This document shows positions 21,667 through 32,315 of a stretch of 64,000 bases of DNA, piece after piece. Position 1 is the first letter of the stretch. The number at the start of each line of letters is the position of its first letter. The translations under genes and the position numbers were made by a program. This DNA is from Anastrepha obliqua (Eukaryota; Arthropoda; Insecta; Diptera; Tephritidae), in assembly GCF_027943255.1 (NCBI RefSeq), contig NC_072895.1:23844001-23908000 (forward strand). Direction: 5' to 3'. A model generated the notes under the pieces. The model had not been told where the DNA came from. It worked only from the letters and a program-made list of their open reading frames with translations, and did no database searches.

Positions 21667-23583
21667 TCACACAATATTTCCCATATTACTAAATTTATTT
21701 CTCCAATTCAAACGTTCTGCAATTTGATTCCATAGCAGTGCCAAGTATTGTTGACCGTCACGCTTGAGCTTCTGATTCAAACTTTCCACCAGAATGCAAA
21801 AGCAACTAGTGGCAATACACGAAATATAGATCCACCAAATGTAATACAGATCGCGCAATTGTAGCGCTTTATCACCGAGTGGTTCTACAAAATCTTCCAG
21901 GCTGAGCTTTCCCGCCTCGACCATTTCGAATAGGCTCATCGCTGTCCAATGATTCCAGAAACCATACGCCTGCATATCCAACAAATAGGCATTGAACGAA
22001 GCGCGATAAACGCTATTTTCGGCCAAGGGTACCGCCAATAAAGTCTGCCGATGAAACTGCACCTCCTCTGAGACACGAAATAGGCGTTGTGACAAGTGAA
22101 GTTGCTGGCGTGCAACCATTGCCCAGATTTCCGAATGAGTCGAGTAGGCGAATCGTGTGTTAAGACTCTTACGTAGCGCATAGAAATCACGCAACTCGGG
22201 TATCATGAGGAAAATGTCTCTGTAGGTACGCATGAAGGCCTTGGACATGAACTTTTCCAGCAACTCAAATTCCTCCAGAGGTATAGCAATTTGTATGTCA
22301 CGCATCTTGAGATCGTCGTAAGTGTTGATTTGTTCACCGGATGGCGGACGACTAAAGAAACCATTGAGTTGCGCGCAATAAACGGTACTCCAAATGATAC
22401 CCTGCAGAAAGATTAGAAAGTAGAGCAGATAAAATTTGTAGTTGCGTTCTTTACGCAATTGAAAGGAGAGTCCAATGACGCCACGAAATATTTTATCGTT
22501 GAAGAACAACTCCTTGTAAGGAAACTTGCCGGGCCTGCGCACACTATGAGCTTCATTGGTAATCCAAATGTAGAGTAGAGAGAAAATAATAAAAATTACT
22601 ACATCTATTATGGAAGTATTTCTACTCAAGATGTGTTTGTAGATTTCACAGCGTTCGATGTAGCCGCTGCGTGGCAGCATAGGCATCCAATTGCTGATCT
22701 CCACTATGTGTGAGAGCCCATGCAGCGACGTATTTTCTACGGGAATTTGCAAACAAATCGGTAAATCCAACTCGTAAGCACCGGTAAGGTTTGCTAAGAT
22801 CGAGGTTTCAATGCTGGCGCCCGCATTCAAACGCATCTTATAAGTGAGACTGGCATTAAGCTGCGCAGCATAGGTCGCAATGAGATGATACACGTAACCG
22901 GAACTACGCTTTCGGCCTTGATGGTCTGTGTAGACAATAGAGCCCGGTTCCGATTGCGAAGCCATGGTGCGCAGCTCATAACCATGCAGATTTTTGAGAC
23001 GATGTGGGTAGTACAAACTCGGCCACTGAGCTTCGTCCATGGTGAAGTTAGGGAAGCGGGTGAATGTGTAGAAAAGTCCGGTTGTTGCGAAATCCTTACG
23101 TATAGCCAAAACATTCAACATTTGTTGCTGATCGCAGTAGCTGAAAAGTTTCCGCATATACTCTTGCTGCGAAGTAGTAAAATTTTTTAGCAGGAACAAA
23201 ACCCTCGTTTCACGCATATGGCGCAAGCTGTCGCTCATCTTTTCAAGCAGCCAAAGGTCGACAAAATCGTCAAGACACACAAGCGTTAAAAGCTCGCGAC
23301 TGTAATGCGCATTTAAGTAGATCGAGTGGCTGCCGTTGAAGATGAGTTTTGCGGTGCTGCAGTTGGAGAGTTCAGCAAAGCAATCCGTTGATTTACGGCG
23401 CCACAGCACCATTGTGCTAAAGTTTTGCTCATTTTGAATGGATGTGAGCAGTATTTCCAGCGGGTTGGATTGAGTTGTATTTGCTTGGGTGATAAGCTGA
23501 TGAATGCTCACTGATGCACTGGTGCGCACAAAAATCACATAGAAGCCGATTTGAAGAATTCCGAATAATGTTGAAACGCACAT
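21667..23583 (-). CDS. Divergent ionotropic receptor IR-C (638 aa)
   Basis: This intact single-exon IR differs clearly from A and B but has the same plan. A hydrophobic signal segment spans about 5-20, an N-terminal region with several N-glycosylation sites follows, S1 is about 200-305, TM1 323-343, the pore loop 362-376 (NDKIFRGVIGLSFQ), TM2 384-405 followed by AQLNGFFSRPPSG, S2 about 415-570 and TM3 581-600. The NDKIFRG/NENIFRG pore motif and the PL-AENS block near 520 are shared with IR-B, so B and C are sister genes relative to A/D. Only its 3' half is duplicated in the right arm. The 5' half and its flank (22,571-24,027) are single-copy here. Confidence 0.9.
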   Translation of the reverse strand: MCVSTLFGILQIGFYVIFVRTSASVSIHQLITQANTTQSNPLEILLTSIQNEQNFSTMVLWRRKSTDCFAELSNCSTAKLIFNGSHSIYLNAHYSRELLTLVCLDDFVDLWLLEKMSDSLRHMRETRVLFLLKNFTTSQQEYMRKLFSYCDQQQMLNVLAIRKDFATTGLFYTFTRFPNFTMDEAQWPSLYYPHRLKNLHGYELRTMASQSEPGSIVYTDHQGRKRSSGYVYHLIATYAAQLNASLTYKMRLNAGASIETSILANLTGAYELDLPICLQIPVENTSLHGLSHIVEISNWMPMLPRSGYIERCEIYKHILSRNTSIIDVVIFIIFSLLYIWITNEAHSVRRPGKFPYKELFFNDKIFRGVIGLSFQLRKERNYKFYLLYFLIFLQGIIWSTVYCAQLNGFFSRPPSGEQINTYDDLKMRDIQIAIPLEEFELLEKFMSKAFMRTYRDIFLMIPELRDFYALRKSLNTRFAYSTHSEIWAMVARQQLHLSQRLFRVSEEVQFHRQTLLAVPLAENSVYRASFNAYLLDMQAYGFWNHWTAMSLFEMVEAGKLSLEDFVEPLGDKALQLRDLYYIWWIYISCIATSCFCILVESLNQKLKRDGQQYLALLWNQIAERLNWRNKFSNMGNIV

Positions 23584-24027
23584 TTTGTAGCAAATACATC
23601 AAACTGACTGCTTCTAGTCTTCAATGAAGGAGACTGCCAACGGCACGAGCAGCGCATATTGTACTAGAGAAGCAATTTTATTTTAAAATTTATTGGGTTA
23701 CGGTAATAAAATTATATTGACGTAATTTTTTAGTCATGCGAGCGTAAAACAGGTGAATATTTGTATGCACCTAAGAAGAGCAAACAAAACTCTATGGGCA
23801 AATTTGTATCAGAAAGCATGTCACGCACTTCAAATATAGGAACGACATTCAATTCAGCAACTGAATTCAGTGCTGATTCGTAAGCCTTAAAAAAGAGTTA
23901 ATTATCATTGAGGTCTAACAGCTAGAAATGCAAACTAAAAGCTATAAAAGTGGCTGCGTTGTGGGTCAGGAACCAATCATTGCCATCAGGTCAAGCAGCC
24001 ATAAAATCTCTACGGCGCAATAATAAA

Positions 24028-24955
24028 GGGTATTCCAATAAGAGGTGTTATTTTGGTAAAAGATCAATGGTTTCGTTGCTTGTGTGGCACGTAGCACCGT
24101 CTTATTGAAAATAAACGTGGTCCAGATCAATTCCATCCAATTCCGGCCATAAAAAATCGTTAAGGATCTCTTGCAAGCGCCATCCAGTCACCGTAACTGT
24201 TGCTCCATCTTCATTCTCGAAAAACTAGGGTCCAATGACTCCGCCGGACCAACCGCACCACACAGTCACACGTTGAGGATAGAGAGGCTTTCCAACAATA
24301 ACTCTTGCATTTTCTGAGCCCCAGACCCGACAATTTTGCTTGCTGACGAATCCACCGAGGTGAAAATGGGCCTCATCACTCAAGATAATTTTTCGATGGA
24401 ATTCCGGATCATTTTCATGCATTTTAACGACCCAATCAGCAAAGACACGACGTTGTTGATGATCGGCCGGCTTGAGTTCTAGTATTAACTGGACTTTATG
24501 AGACTTAAGACCCAAATCTTTATGCAAAATACGGGGGGTGTAATGACGTTTGTGGAATGCCTAATTCCAAAGAACGACGAGGAATGGACAAACCTCGGTT
24601 TTCTTCAACACTTTCGGCTACAATAGCAATATTTTCGGCTGTTCTTGAGCGACGTGCACGGGTTTATTCTTCACATCACTAACTTGTCCCAACAGCTCGA
24701 ATTTTTTCACCAATTTTTGTATTGCGGTCCGACAAGGTGCTTCACGATGACTCAAAAATGTTCGTCTCTGCCAAAATTTTACCATTTTTAAAGTGAATTT
24801 TAATAATTTCAATGCGTTGTTTAAGCGTGTATCGTTCCATTTTTATTAATGACGTAGTTTCTACTTGTCAAATATCAAAAAATGACAGCTACAAAGGGGA
24901 CATCAACCGAAATAGCGGGCTATACAAAATAACACCTGTTCTTGGAAAACCCTTT
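24028..24955 (-). mobile_element. Tc1/mariner-type transposon relic
   Basis: Imperfect TIRs bound it: GGGTATTCCAATAAGAGGTG at the left and CACCTGTTCTTGGAAAACCC at the right. On the minus strand, 24,618-24,812 encodes an N-terminal helix-turn-helix region and 24,225-24,527 encodes the first catalytic region (ILSDEAHFHLGGF, VTVWCGWSGG). The second Asp region (DGATCHTSNET) lies near 24,070-24,100, but the rest of the 3' catalytic part is missing and stops interrupt the frame. Relatedness to the DD41D group is suggested by the SDEAHFHL block. Confidence 0.7.
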
Positions 24956-25495
24956 ACTTTCTCCAAAGTCGCAACTGAATGTGGAGCCATTCTAAATGAG
25001 CTGGCAAAGCTGTCACTGTCTGCGTTCCTGGCCATACAGACGTTCCTGGAACTTGCAAAACAGACGAGTTGATAAGGAGGGCAACTAATCTTACATCAGT
25101 CAAATCTGTCCAGTACGCGAGCAGCTTTTTATCTTCAAGCAAGCTCAAGAACACAAGATGTACCGCGGAGTCTACATGAAAGGTTTCTATACAGGTTTGG
25201 CCTACAATGAATGAAGAAAGAACAAACATAGATCCCACTGGCCAATCAACAGAGACAGTCTGCCTTCCATTTGTACCACAGTTGTTGCTACCACCGGCCA
25301 CTGCCTAATGGGAATACACGGAAAGCGTATGGGGGTTCCCTCTACTGAATTTTGACTCAACCGCAGAAGATTATCAAACTTAATTGTTAGTAAGTCAGAG
25401 ACTAATTACAAATATATTTTATGAGTAAAAATTTATCACATTGCCCAATTTTCCCTTCAATAGAATTGAAGTGATATAAAGATCGATCAGATTGG
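24956..25495. other. Non-coding stretch, no gene recognised
   Basis: A minus-strand open frame (24,954-25,301, 115 codons) crosses this stretch, but I recognise no domain in it and it overlaps the transposon edge. It may be part of another LINE or LTR relic. Nothing else is seen. Confidence 0.3.
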
Positions 25496-26560
25496 AGGTA
25501 CTTCTTCTAATAGGGGCTTTTTGACAGATTACGCGTAACTACTGTCAAACTAAATACATACTTTTTTTCAGTTTCATTGACACTTCATCATGGAAAGACG
25601 TGCCTCTCAACAACGTTTACATATCGTAAAATTGTATTACGAAAATCGACGCTCTGTGGAAAGCGTTTATTGCGAGCTCAGACTAACTTATTTTTGGATG
25701 ATTCTTGATCGATTAGTCCACGTACAGCCCGAAGTGAAGAGAATATTGCGGCTGAAAATAAGAGTTTTGCCGAAGACCCGGAAGAATCGATTCGGCGCTG
25801 ATCTCAACCCCTTGGGCTATCTTATGGCTTTACTTGGGTGATTTTACGCAAAGATTTCGGTTTGAAAGCATAACAAATACAGCTAATCCAAGATTTGAAG
25901 CCGGCCGTTCTTACAAAGCGTCATAATTTCCAACCTTGGCCTCTTGAATAACTCGCCGAACATACGTCATTTTTCGTTTAAAGGCTACGTCAATAAGCAG
26001 ACTTGCCCTATTTGGGCTGAAGAGCAACCCCAAGCCGTTCAAGAACATCCATTGAAAATAACCATTTGGTGCGTGCCTCATGCCTATGGGCTGGAGGAAT
26101 CATCGTTCCATATTTCTGCAAAGACGGGACTGGCGCCAATGTAACAGTTGATGGCGAACGCTGTCGCGTTGTGGAAAACGACTTTTGATGCCGAAAATTA
26201 CCCTTGATCAGCCCATGATCTCCAAATTTGGTGGCAACAACACGGCGGACGGCGCTATTTGCCATACAGCCAGCGAAACAATGGATTTACTGCGTCGTCG
26301 TTTCGGTGAGCAATTTATCTCTCATCACGGACCAGAGAATTGGCCACATCACACCTTTGGACTTTTATTTGTGGGAGTGTGCAAGGTCTAAATGCTTTGT
26401 GGATAAACCAGCTTCGATTGAGGCATTGCAAGTCAACATTGCTAAAGTTATTCACGAGATACCGACCGAAGTCCTCCAGCGAGTCATGCAAATTTGGTGT
26501 TTACGAATGGCGCAGTTGCGGTCAGCATTTGAATGGGATTATCTTTAAAAAATAAATGTC
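25496..26560 (+). pseudogene. Tc1/mariner-type transposase relic
   Basis: The plus strand opens with MERRASQQRLHIVKLYYENR, a typical N-terminal helix-turn-helix. Broken frames follow with FKGYVNKQTCPIWAEEQPQ, DGAICHTASETMDLLRRRFG and TPLDFYLWECARSKCFVDKP. These are the first to third catalytic regions of a DD41D-like element in the right order. Frameshifts near 25,840 and 26,370 and loss of the first DE block show it is inactive. Left end near GGTACTTCTTCTAATAGGGG; the right end is not certain. Confidence 0.65.
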
Positions 26561-27100
26561 ACGAAAGTAATAAAAATTGCCAAATTAATTTGAATTTTCG
26601 TTGATTTATTTCAATTTTAAATCCGATACCTCTAAATTGATATATTTTAATTGGCAATAACCCACAGAATTTCGACTTATATATCGTCCACTTAGATCTA
26701 AAATTTCTACTGCCCGATTACCAATTTGAGATCGAGTTTAGGCCATTCCGAATTATATTTAGAAAAAAGATTGCGCCCATCAGGGAGTGCGTGACGTCAT
26801 ACTAGCCTAGTTGTGCAGTGTTGCCACCCTTTTTAATAAATGAGAAAATTTTTGAGTTTGGTGTTTGTTTCTTTTTTTTTTAGTTTAGAGCTACCAAAAT
26901 TGTAAGTAAAAAGAAATAAATATAAAAAAGGCTAAAAAATTCAGGTTCTTATAAATTTTAATGTTTGAAAGTGCAAATCTCATTTTTTTCCTTTGAGGTT
27001 ATACAAGAAAATTGATCTAATTCTCTCAACTCTTCTTAATATTTAAGACCTGTTTATACATTTTAAAATCCTTTGAATTTACTTAATACGAATTAGGCCA
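26561..27100. other. Non-coding stretch, no gene recognised
   Basis: AT-rich sequence between two transposon relics, with no similarity I can name and no long open frame. Confidence 0.4.
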
Positions 27101-28170
27101 TGGGGCGACACCTCTCTCCGCCGGCAAGTGAACAGAGGCAATCCGCAAGGCGGTGTTCTCTCGCCACTACTCTGGATTGCTGTACTTAACGGTCTGCTGT
27201 AGGAGCTGGAGAGGAGGGGCTGTAAGGTGATTGCCTATGCGGATGACGTGGAACTTATTGTCAGAGGCCAGTTTCTAGATACTCTGATGGAACTGATACA
27301 GGCATCCTTAAACATTTTCAGTTCATCCCCATGGTGCTGGATCACTGTGCACTCACGCTAGGTCCGAGCGGACCGCTTTCTACTCATATTCCCTCAAGGT
27401 ATGAGTGGGCGGGGTGCAACATTTGGCGGCAAGGCGTGGCAAACATGTTCATGGATGGCTCGAAGTTGGACGGAAGACTTGGTGGGAGATTATTCTGTAA
27501 GGAGCTTCCCATAAAACTTAAATTCAGGTTTCCGGAGTACTGTAGTGTTTTCCAAGCGGAGGTATCTGCAATTAAGGAAGCAGTGGACTGGTTGCTTACC
27601 TCGGTAACTACCGTTAAAGAAGTAAATATTTACTCTGATAGCCAAGCGGCAATTAGGGCCTTGGGCTCGTTGTTTGTGCGTTCGAGATTGGTCGGGGAAT
27701 GTCTGGTTTCTCTCTCGATTGCATCCGAATACTTCGACATTAGGCTCATTTGGGTTCCCGGTCACAGCGCCATAGAGGGAAACTGCTGGGCTGATGAGCT
27801 GGCTAGACAGGGAACTTTGGAGACGGTTTCGTCGCGAAATGAGATTGGCCTACAGTCTACTTAGCGCGCACTGGGTTAGTGTGCAAACGTGCAAGGTCGC
27901 GAGATCCTTCTGGCCGCGGGTAGATCGGGGACGGCCGAGGGAATTCCTAAGGCTAACCAAGCCCCAGCTCTCGAATTTGGCGGGTATCCTTACCGGACAT
28001 TGTCCGTTAGGTGTTCATGCAGTGAGAGTTGAGATTGCCTCAAGTACTTGTCCTGTCTTAAGGACGAGGTGGAATCATTTCAACACCTTCTTCTCAGCTC
28101 CCGTGCTCTCGTCTGGCAAAGATTTAGACATCTGGGCTCTCATTTTTTCGCCACGCCTTCGGATATAGCG
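27101..28170 (+). pseudogene. LINE fragment: reverse transcriptase end plus RNase H
   Basis: The first part gives GGVLSPLLWIAVLNGLL and the YADDVELIV active site of a reverse transcriptase (27,150-27,260). After an internal deletion of the thumb, 27,331-27,864 encodes an RNase H domain with the expected acidic residues: FMDGSKLDG (D), AEVSAIKEAVDW (E), IYSDSQAAI (D) and VPGHSAIEGNCWADELAR (H, D). A frameshift leads to a C-terminal GHCPLGVHAVR tail. LINEs of the I/R1/Loa group carry such an RNase H. It is a dead fragment. Confidence 0.75.
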
Positions 28171-28940
28171 GGTCTAAATATCATAAATTTAGTGAAGTTC
28201 ATCAATAGCTTGTTGCGGCTAACGTAAATCAGCCACCGTTGGCGTCGTCGTAAAATGCATGGTCATCATCAAAATCATAAAGTGCCAAATCAGGGCTATA
28301 CCAGCACAGGGTTCGTATACGCTGGCAAATATTTAAGTATCTGCTCCACCAATCTGAAATCGTCTACATATTTTATGAAACTAACCTGGACCAAAACTGC
28401 TAAATTTTATAGACGTGGTTGAAGTTTTGTTCAAAGTTTTGAAGTTTCCAGCTCATCGAAAAGTTCTTTAAAAATTGATTGACCAGTTCCTTACTAAAAA
28501 TAGTAGGAAAATTCGCCCGAAAATCTATTTTTTTAAAAACTTTATTCGGCAAATTTTTTTCCCATTTTTTTTATTCATATAGAAATTCTAACATTAATAA
28601 ACAAAAAAATTTTTGGTCTTTTGTATTTAGGTCACGGACACCGATGCTACAACGTCTGCCGATTGAGAAGCCCCGCTGCGACCTTCCTGGAAGAATTGAG
28701 TGTACATCCGCTCTTTTAAATGATTAAAATAAAAATAATAATTTTTATATTATTTTAATACTTATATAGAAAAACTGTATACCATTGAAAAAAATATACT
28801 GACTTCCTCATTTTAAATAATTTTAATGAAAATCAGGGAAAATATGGCCGTTTACGGGTATCTGTCCCCTTGAACAAGAAAGCGAACTGATGTAAATAAG
28901 GCTTCGCTCTTAAACAAGCCCTTTGTGTAAGTTTTTACTT
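28171..28940. other. Non-coding stretch upstream of IR-D
   Basis: No coding unit or RNA is recognised. Homology to the 5' flank of IR-A' starts only at about 28,940. Confidence 0.4.
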
Positions 28941-29303
28941 CCGCTCCAATCCACATGAACGCTTAATGAAATTTCTAATTTGCCCTTCATAAGACTCATC
29001 AATCAGTTAGTGCTTCAACCCATTCATCAACACCCAAATAAATACTCAAGCCAATAAAATTTTTGATTGATTGAAAATATTTCCTTTCATCGCATATTTG
29101 AGAACACTTTAATTACGATCATTTTCAGCCTGATAAAATCTATCACAACTGTAATTTTCTGTAGGCACAAGTACTTCCGCTTATTGACATACGAGAAATT
29201 AATGCTCCCAATTTTTTTATGAATCTCAAAAGCAAATACAGTCTTCTTTTCAAAACAGTCGTTTAAGGATTTTTAAATAGTGCAGTCACGAGCCCGCAGC
29301 AAA
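28941..29303 (+). promoter_or_regulatory. IR-D 5' flank conserved with IR-A and IR-A'
   Basis: From ATGAACGCTTAATGAAATTT (near 28,955) to the start codon this flank aligns with 44,097-44,444 and the mirror region of IR-A, with many small changes. Blocks kept in all three include TTTGCCCTTCATAAGACTCA and AATTACGATCATTTTC. A CAGTC at 29,256-29,260, 48 nt before the ATG, is a candidate initiator. Confidence 0.4.
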
Positions 29304-31202
29304 ATGTTGCTTATTTACAGTGCAATGCTATTTCTCATCTCTCCGCTGTTGATGGCTCATTTATCAATCAACTGGAGCCCCGCAAATACTTTGAGCATAA
29401 ACATCAGCCAAATTATAAACAAAATTAAGTCGGAGCGAGAAATCTACTCATTTCTCATTATCAACGCCTACGGTTCAAGTGAGAGTTGTCTTTGTGACGA
29501 TTCCATCCGAACGCTCAGCGCTTATGGCACTGTTAGGCTACTGCAAGCAAACAGCTCTTGCTCACACTCGCCCAGCGACTACAATGATGAGATTCTATTG
29601 ATTCGTTGTTTACCGAATAAATTTGTGTCGGATTCATTAGAGGCGATGGTCGCTTGTCTCAAAAACAAACGCCATATCCGCATTCTCTTCATCTGGAACA
29701 CCGAGTACAAGACTGAATTGATAAAAAATCGTGAAGATCTTCAAAAACAGCAACAACTACTTTTCGAATATTGTGCCCAAATACGTTTATTGAACGTGAT
29801 CAGTATTTACAGAGACTATGTGGACTATGGTCACTTCTATACTTTTAGCTACTTTCCTCAGTTCCATCTTCAACGTAAAGCAATGAAGGGGGATTGTTTT
29901 CCCGATCACATTAAAGACATGAAGGGTGTCGCCATACGTTCTTTAGCCGACGGTCTTGAACCATGGATTATTGTGTGGCGCGACCGATTTGGTCATATTC
30001 AGGTTACTGGTATTGTGGCAAAACTTTTGCGTGAATTCGCTAAGCGAAACAATGGTACACTAACCTATCCGTCAATTGATAATTTGACGCAAGTACTTTG
30101 GGAACCGTTATTTGAGAATGATACTATCGACATAGTGACTGGAATTGCAATTTCAAACTTAAAGACAGCTGGTTTGGATCTGTCGACACCTTTAGTGTCA
30201 ACTGATTGGATTATGATGCTGCCTTTACCTCCCCTGGTACCTGACAGCGAAGTACTTTTATTTCTACTCAATTCTGTGTTGGGAGTGCTTCTCCTCTTTC
30301 TCTTATTCGTGTTTTCATTTGTTCTTACATTGGAAAGTTTACTTTGGCGGCGACGTTCTAAAGCAGACAGTTTACTGTTCTTCATTTGGATACTCACCAA
30401 TGTTGTGCTTCGTAGTGTAATTGGACAGTCATCGTGCTCCGTTGTTCACGTTAAGGCGAAATTCACAAAACTTTTTATTTACATTTGTCTGTTGCTCAGT
30501 GGCATTTTCGTGAGCACATTTATTGCAGCTGGTCTTAAATCGTATTTAACCAGCAATCCACATAAGTACTCCCGGTTAACAACGTTCGAGGAGTTTATAA
30601 ATTCAGAAATAAAAATTAAAGAAAGTGAAAGACTATTTAGTAGTCTGGCTTTTTTTATCGATCCGAAATATGCTAAAAGTTTAGACACCAAATTCATAAT
30701 TGAACCATCGTTCGAGCAACTGCAACAGCAGCGTTCCTCTTTGGATACACGATTTGGTTATACAGTAGTCGATCCACTATGGACGGCAATGTCAAGACAT
30801 CAATCGTATTTACCACGACCACTCTTCTATGTGAGCGAAAAAATCTATGTGATAAAAAATCTTCTACTGTCAATACCTTTGCAAGAGCACTCCATTTATA
30901 AGGAAGCGATCAACAATATGATCCATCAGGCACAAAGTGTAGGACTAACTGATTTGTGGATCCGTCAGACCTATGATGACTTGTTGGCGGCGAAAAAAAT
31001 TAATAGAACTATAGTGAAGCTCGTTGAATATGAACCATTGGATTTGACACATTTCTACTGCTTGTGGTGGATGTATGGCTTTGGCGTGAGCTTATCCGTT
31101 TTGATATTTTGCACCGAGGTTTGGTATTACAAAAGAACACAAAAGAAGGCTGTGAGTGAGCAGAGGAGATTGAAGAGGAGAGTTCGAAAAGTTAGGAAAT
31201 GA
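29304..31202 (+). CDS. Divergent ionotropic receptor IR-D (632 aa)
   Basis: An intact single-exon paralogue of IR-A. It has a signal peptide (1-18), S1 at about 205-310, TM1 about 318-348, pore loop about 358-380 (FFIWILTNVVLRSVIGQS), TM2 about 390-413, S2 and TM3 near 585-608, and a basic tail. Identity to A/A' is high but clearly lower than A to A', with changes spread over the whole length, so D is an older duplicate. The frame is open upstream to 29,280 through a GTG, but ATG at 29,304 matches the start of IR-A and heads a clean signal peptide. The frame has no lesion, so the gene is probably functional. Confidence 0.9.
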   Translation: MLLIYSAMLFLISPLLMAHLSINWSPANTLSINISQIINKIKSEREIYSFLIINAYGSSESCLCDDSIRTLSAYGTVRLLQANSSCSHSPSDYNDEILLIRCLPNKFVSDSLEAMVACLKNKRHIRILFIWNTEYKTELIKNREDLQKQQQLLFEYCAQIRLLNVISIYRDYVDYGHFYTFSYFPQFHLQRKAMKGDCFPDHIKDMKGVAIRSLADGLEPWIIVWRDRFGHIQVTGIVAKLLREFAKRNNGTLTYPSIDNLTQVLWEPLFENDTIDIVTGIAISNLKTAGLDLSTPLVSTDWIMMLPLPPLVPDSEVLLFLLNSVLGVLLLFLLFVFSFVLTLESLLWRRRSKADSLLFFIWILTNVVLRSVIGQSSCSVVHVKAKFTKLFIYICLLLSGIFVSTFIAAGLKSYLTSNPHKYSRLTTFEEFINSEIKIKESERLFSSLAFFIDPKYAKSLDTKFIIEPSFEQLQQQRSSLDTRFGYTVVDPLWTAMSRHQSYLPRPLFYVSEKIYVIKNLLLSIPLQEHSIYKEAINNMIHQAQSVGLTDLWIRQTYDDLLAAKKINRTIVKLVEYEPLDLTHFYCLWWMYGFGVSLSVLIFCTEVWYYKRTQKKAVSEQRRLKRRVRKVRK

Positions 31203-32300
31203 CTTTGTAGTTAGATGTAACCTTCGTCATGTCAAAGTGGATATTCACTCATAAGGGAAATGTTCAATTGAACAGCAACAGTAAATAAAGACAGTATCTC
31301 TCATATTTATATGCACGGTATACCTAATTTCAAAGCACTGTAATTCAATGTTTGTAAGTAAAATTGTTGTAGAATCTACTAAACAAAATAAAAAAATGCA
31401 AATAGAAATGAGTGAAAATAATTTACTATAAAATATTGGGCTTCCATGTACATCATGGGAGCGAGGGGAGTATATATACGGACTGCATAGACATATATAC
31501 ATTGTATAGACATATTTTGTTTACATATAAAATTAGCATATTCATCTTCTATTAGATGTTGTAACAAATTTCTACTCCCATTGGTGCTGTGCCGCCTCCG
31601 AACAATGCCTGATCTGGCATCATGCAACTATTAGAGCCTCATGAAAGGACAGAAGGCATTTGGTATACTAAAGAAACTTATTTAGACAGGTCCTTGATAG
31701 TTCGTTCAATAAATTGGAAAAGCATTCCACTTTGTTTAACGAAGCAGAGGGCGAATAGCAAATAAAAATAATTGAAAAAAAAGAATTGCCTGTATTTTTC
31801 TATGTTTAGCTATTTGAAAAAGGGGGTATTTGATGTAGTAATAAGAAATTAAACGTTTGGTAAATGACACTTTGCGGCACCGAAATATATTTCGGGAGGG
31901 ATGTTACAATACATTTTTTATAATCGATTTTCATCAAATCGAATAACACAAGAAATTAAATATGACAAACACCTCCAAAACCTTGCCTTATAGTTATTAA
32001 AAAAAAAATCGGATTATCGCACCTTTGCGTACTTAAAGCCCTATAACTTAGTTGATTATCAACCGCTTCATCAAAATGTCCAATAAAAAAAATTAATTCT
32101 GGGAATGCAGTTTCATAGCTCATTCATAGCTCATTCAATACTAGGATAGATTAGTTTTGGTTGAGTGGCTGTCATTTGACGAACTTAGGCTTGAATACAG
32201 TAATTCCATTGTGACACCATTAAAGCGCGCCCTTTACACTCCTGAGTCTTCTCTGAATTTTCTTACTAAGCTAAGCTTCTAAGTTTAAGCATTTAAGAAA
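31203..32300 (+). repeat. IR-D downstream block, repeated after IR-A' and at left edge of R1
   Basis: The 3' flank of IR-D aligns with the 3' flank of IR-A' (46,347-47,410), and its distal part (32,095-32,290) also with 830-1,060. IR-A shares only the first ~430 bp. AATAAA at 31,284-31,289 is the likely poly(A) signal of IR-D. No gene is seen inside. The block ends near TAAGTTTAAGCATTTAAG, where the truncated IR-C' begins. Confidence 0.7.
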
Positions 32301-32315
32301 AAACTCTCCACTTGG

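Larger units (their letters stand above)
11743..22570 (+). repeat. Left arm of large inverted duplication (IR-A, IR-B, IR-C 3' half)
   Basis: Read left to right this arm holds IR-A (minus), LINE relics, IR-B (plus), a minisatellite and the 3' half of IR-C (minus). The reverse complement of this order occurs at about 32,316-46,690. Homology ends on the left at a DD41D transposon inserted at a TA (11,742/11,743) and on the right inside IR-C, at a point matching codon ~340. The arm lacks the mariner, the small TIR element, the piggyBac relic and the LINE fragment found in the other arm. Confidence 0.9.

Noticed and set aside
24954..25301. Minus-strand frame of 115 codons
   Set aside because: It overlaps a transposon terminus and shows no domain; possibly part of an unrecognised relic, not listed as a gene.
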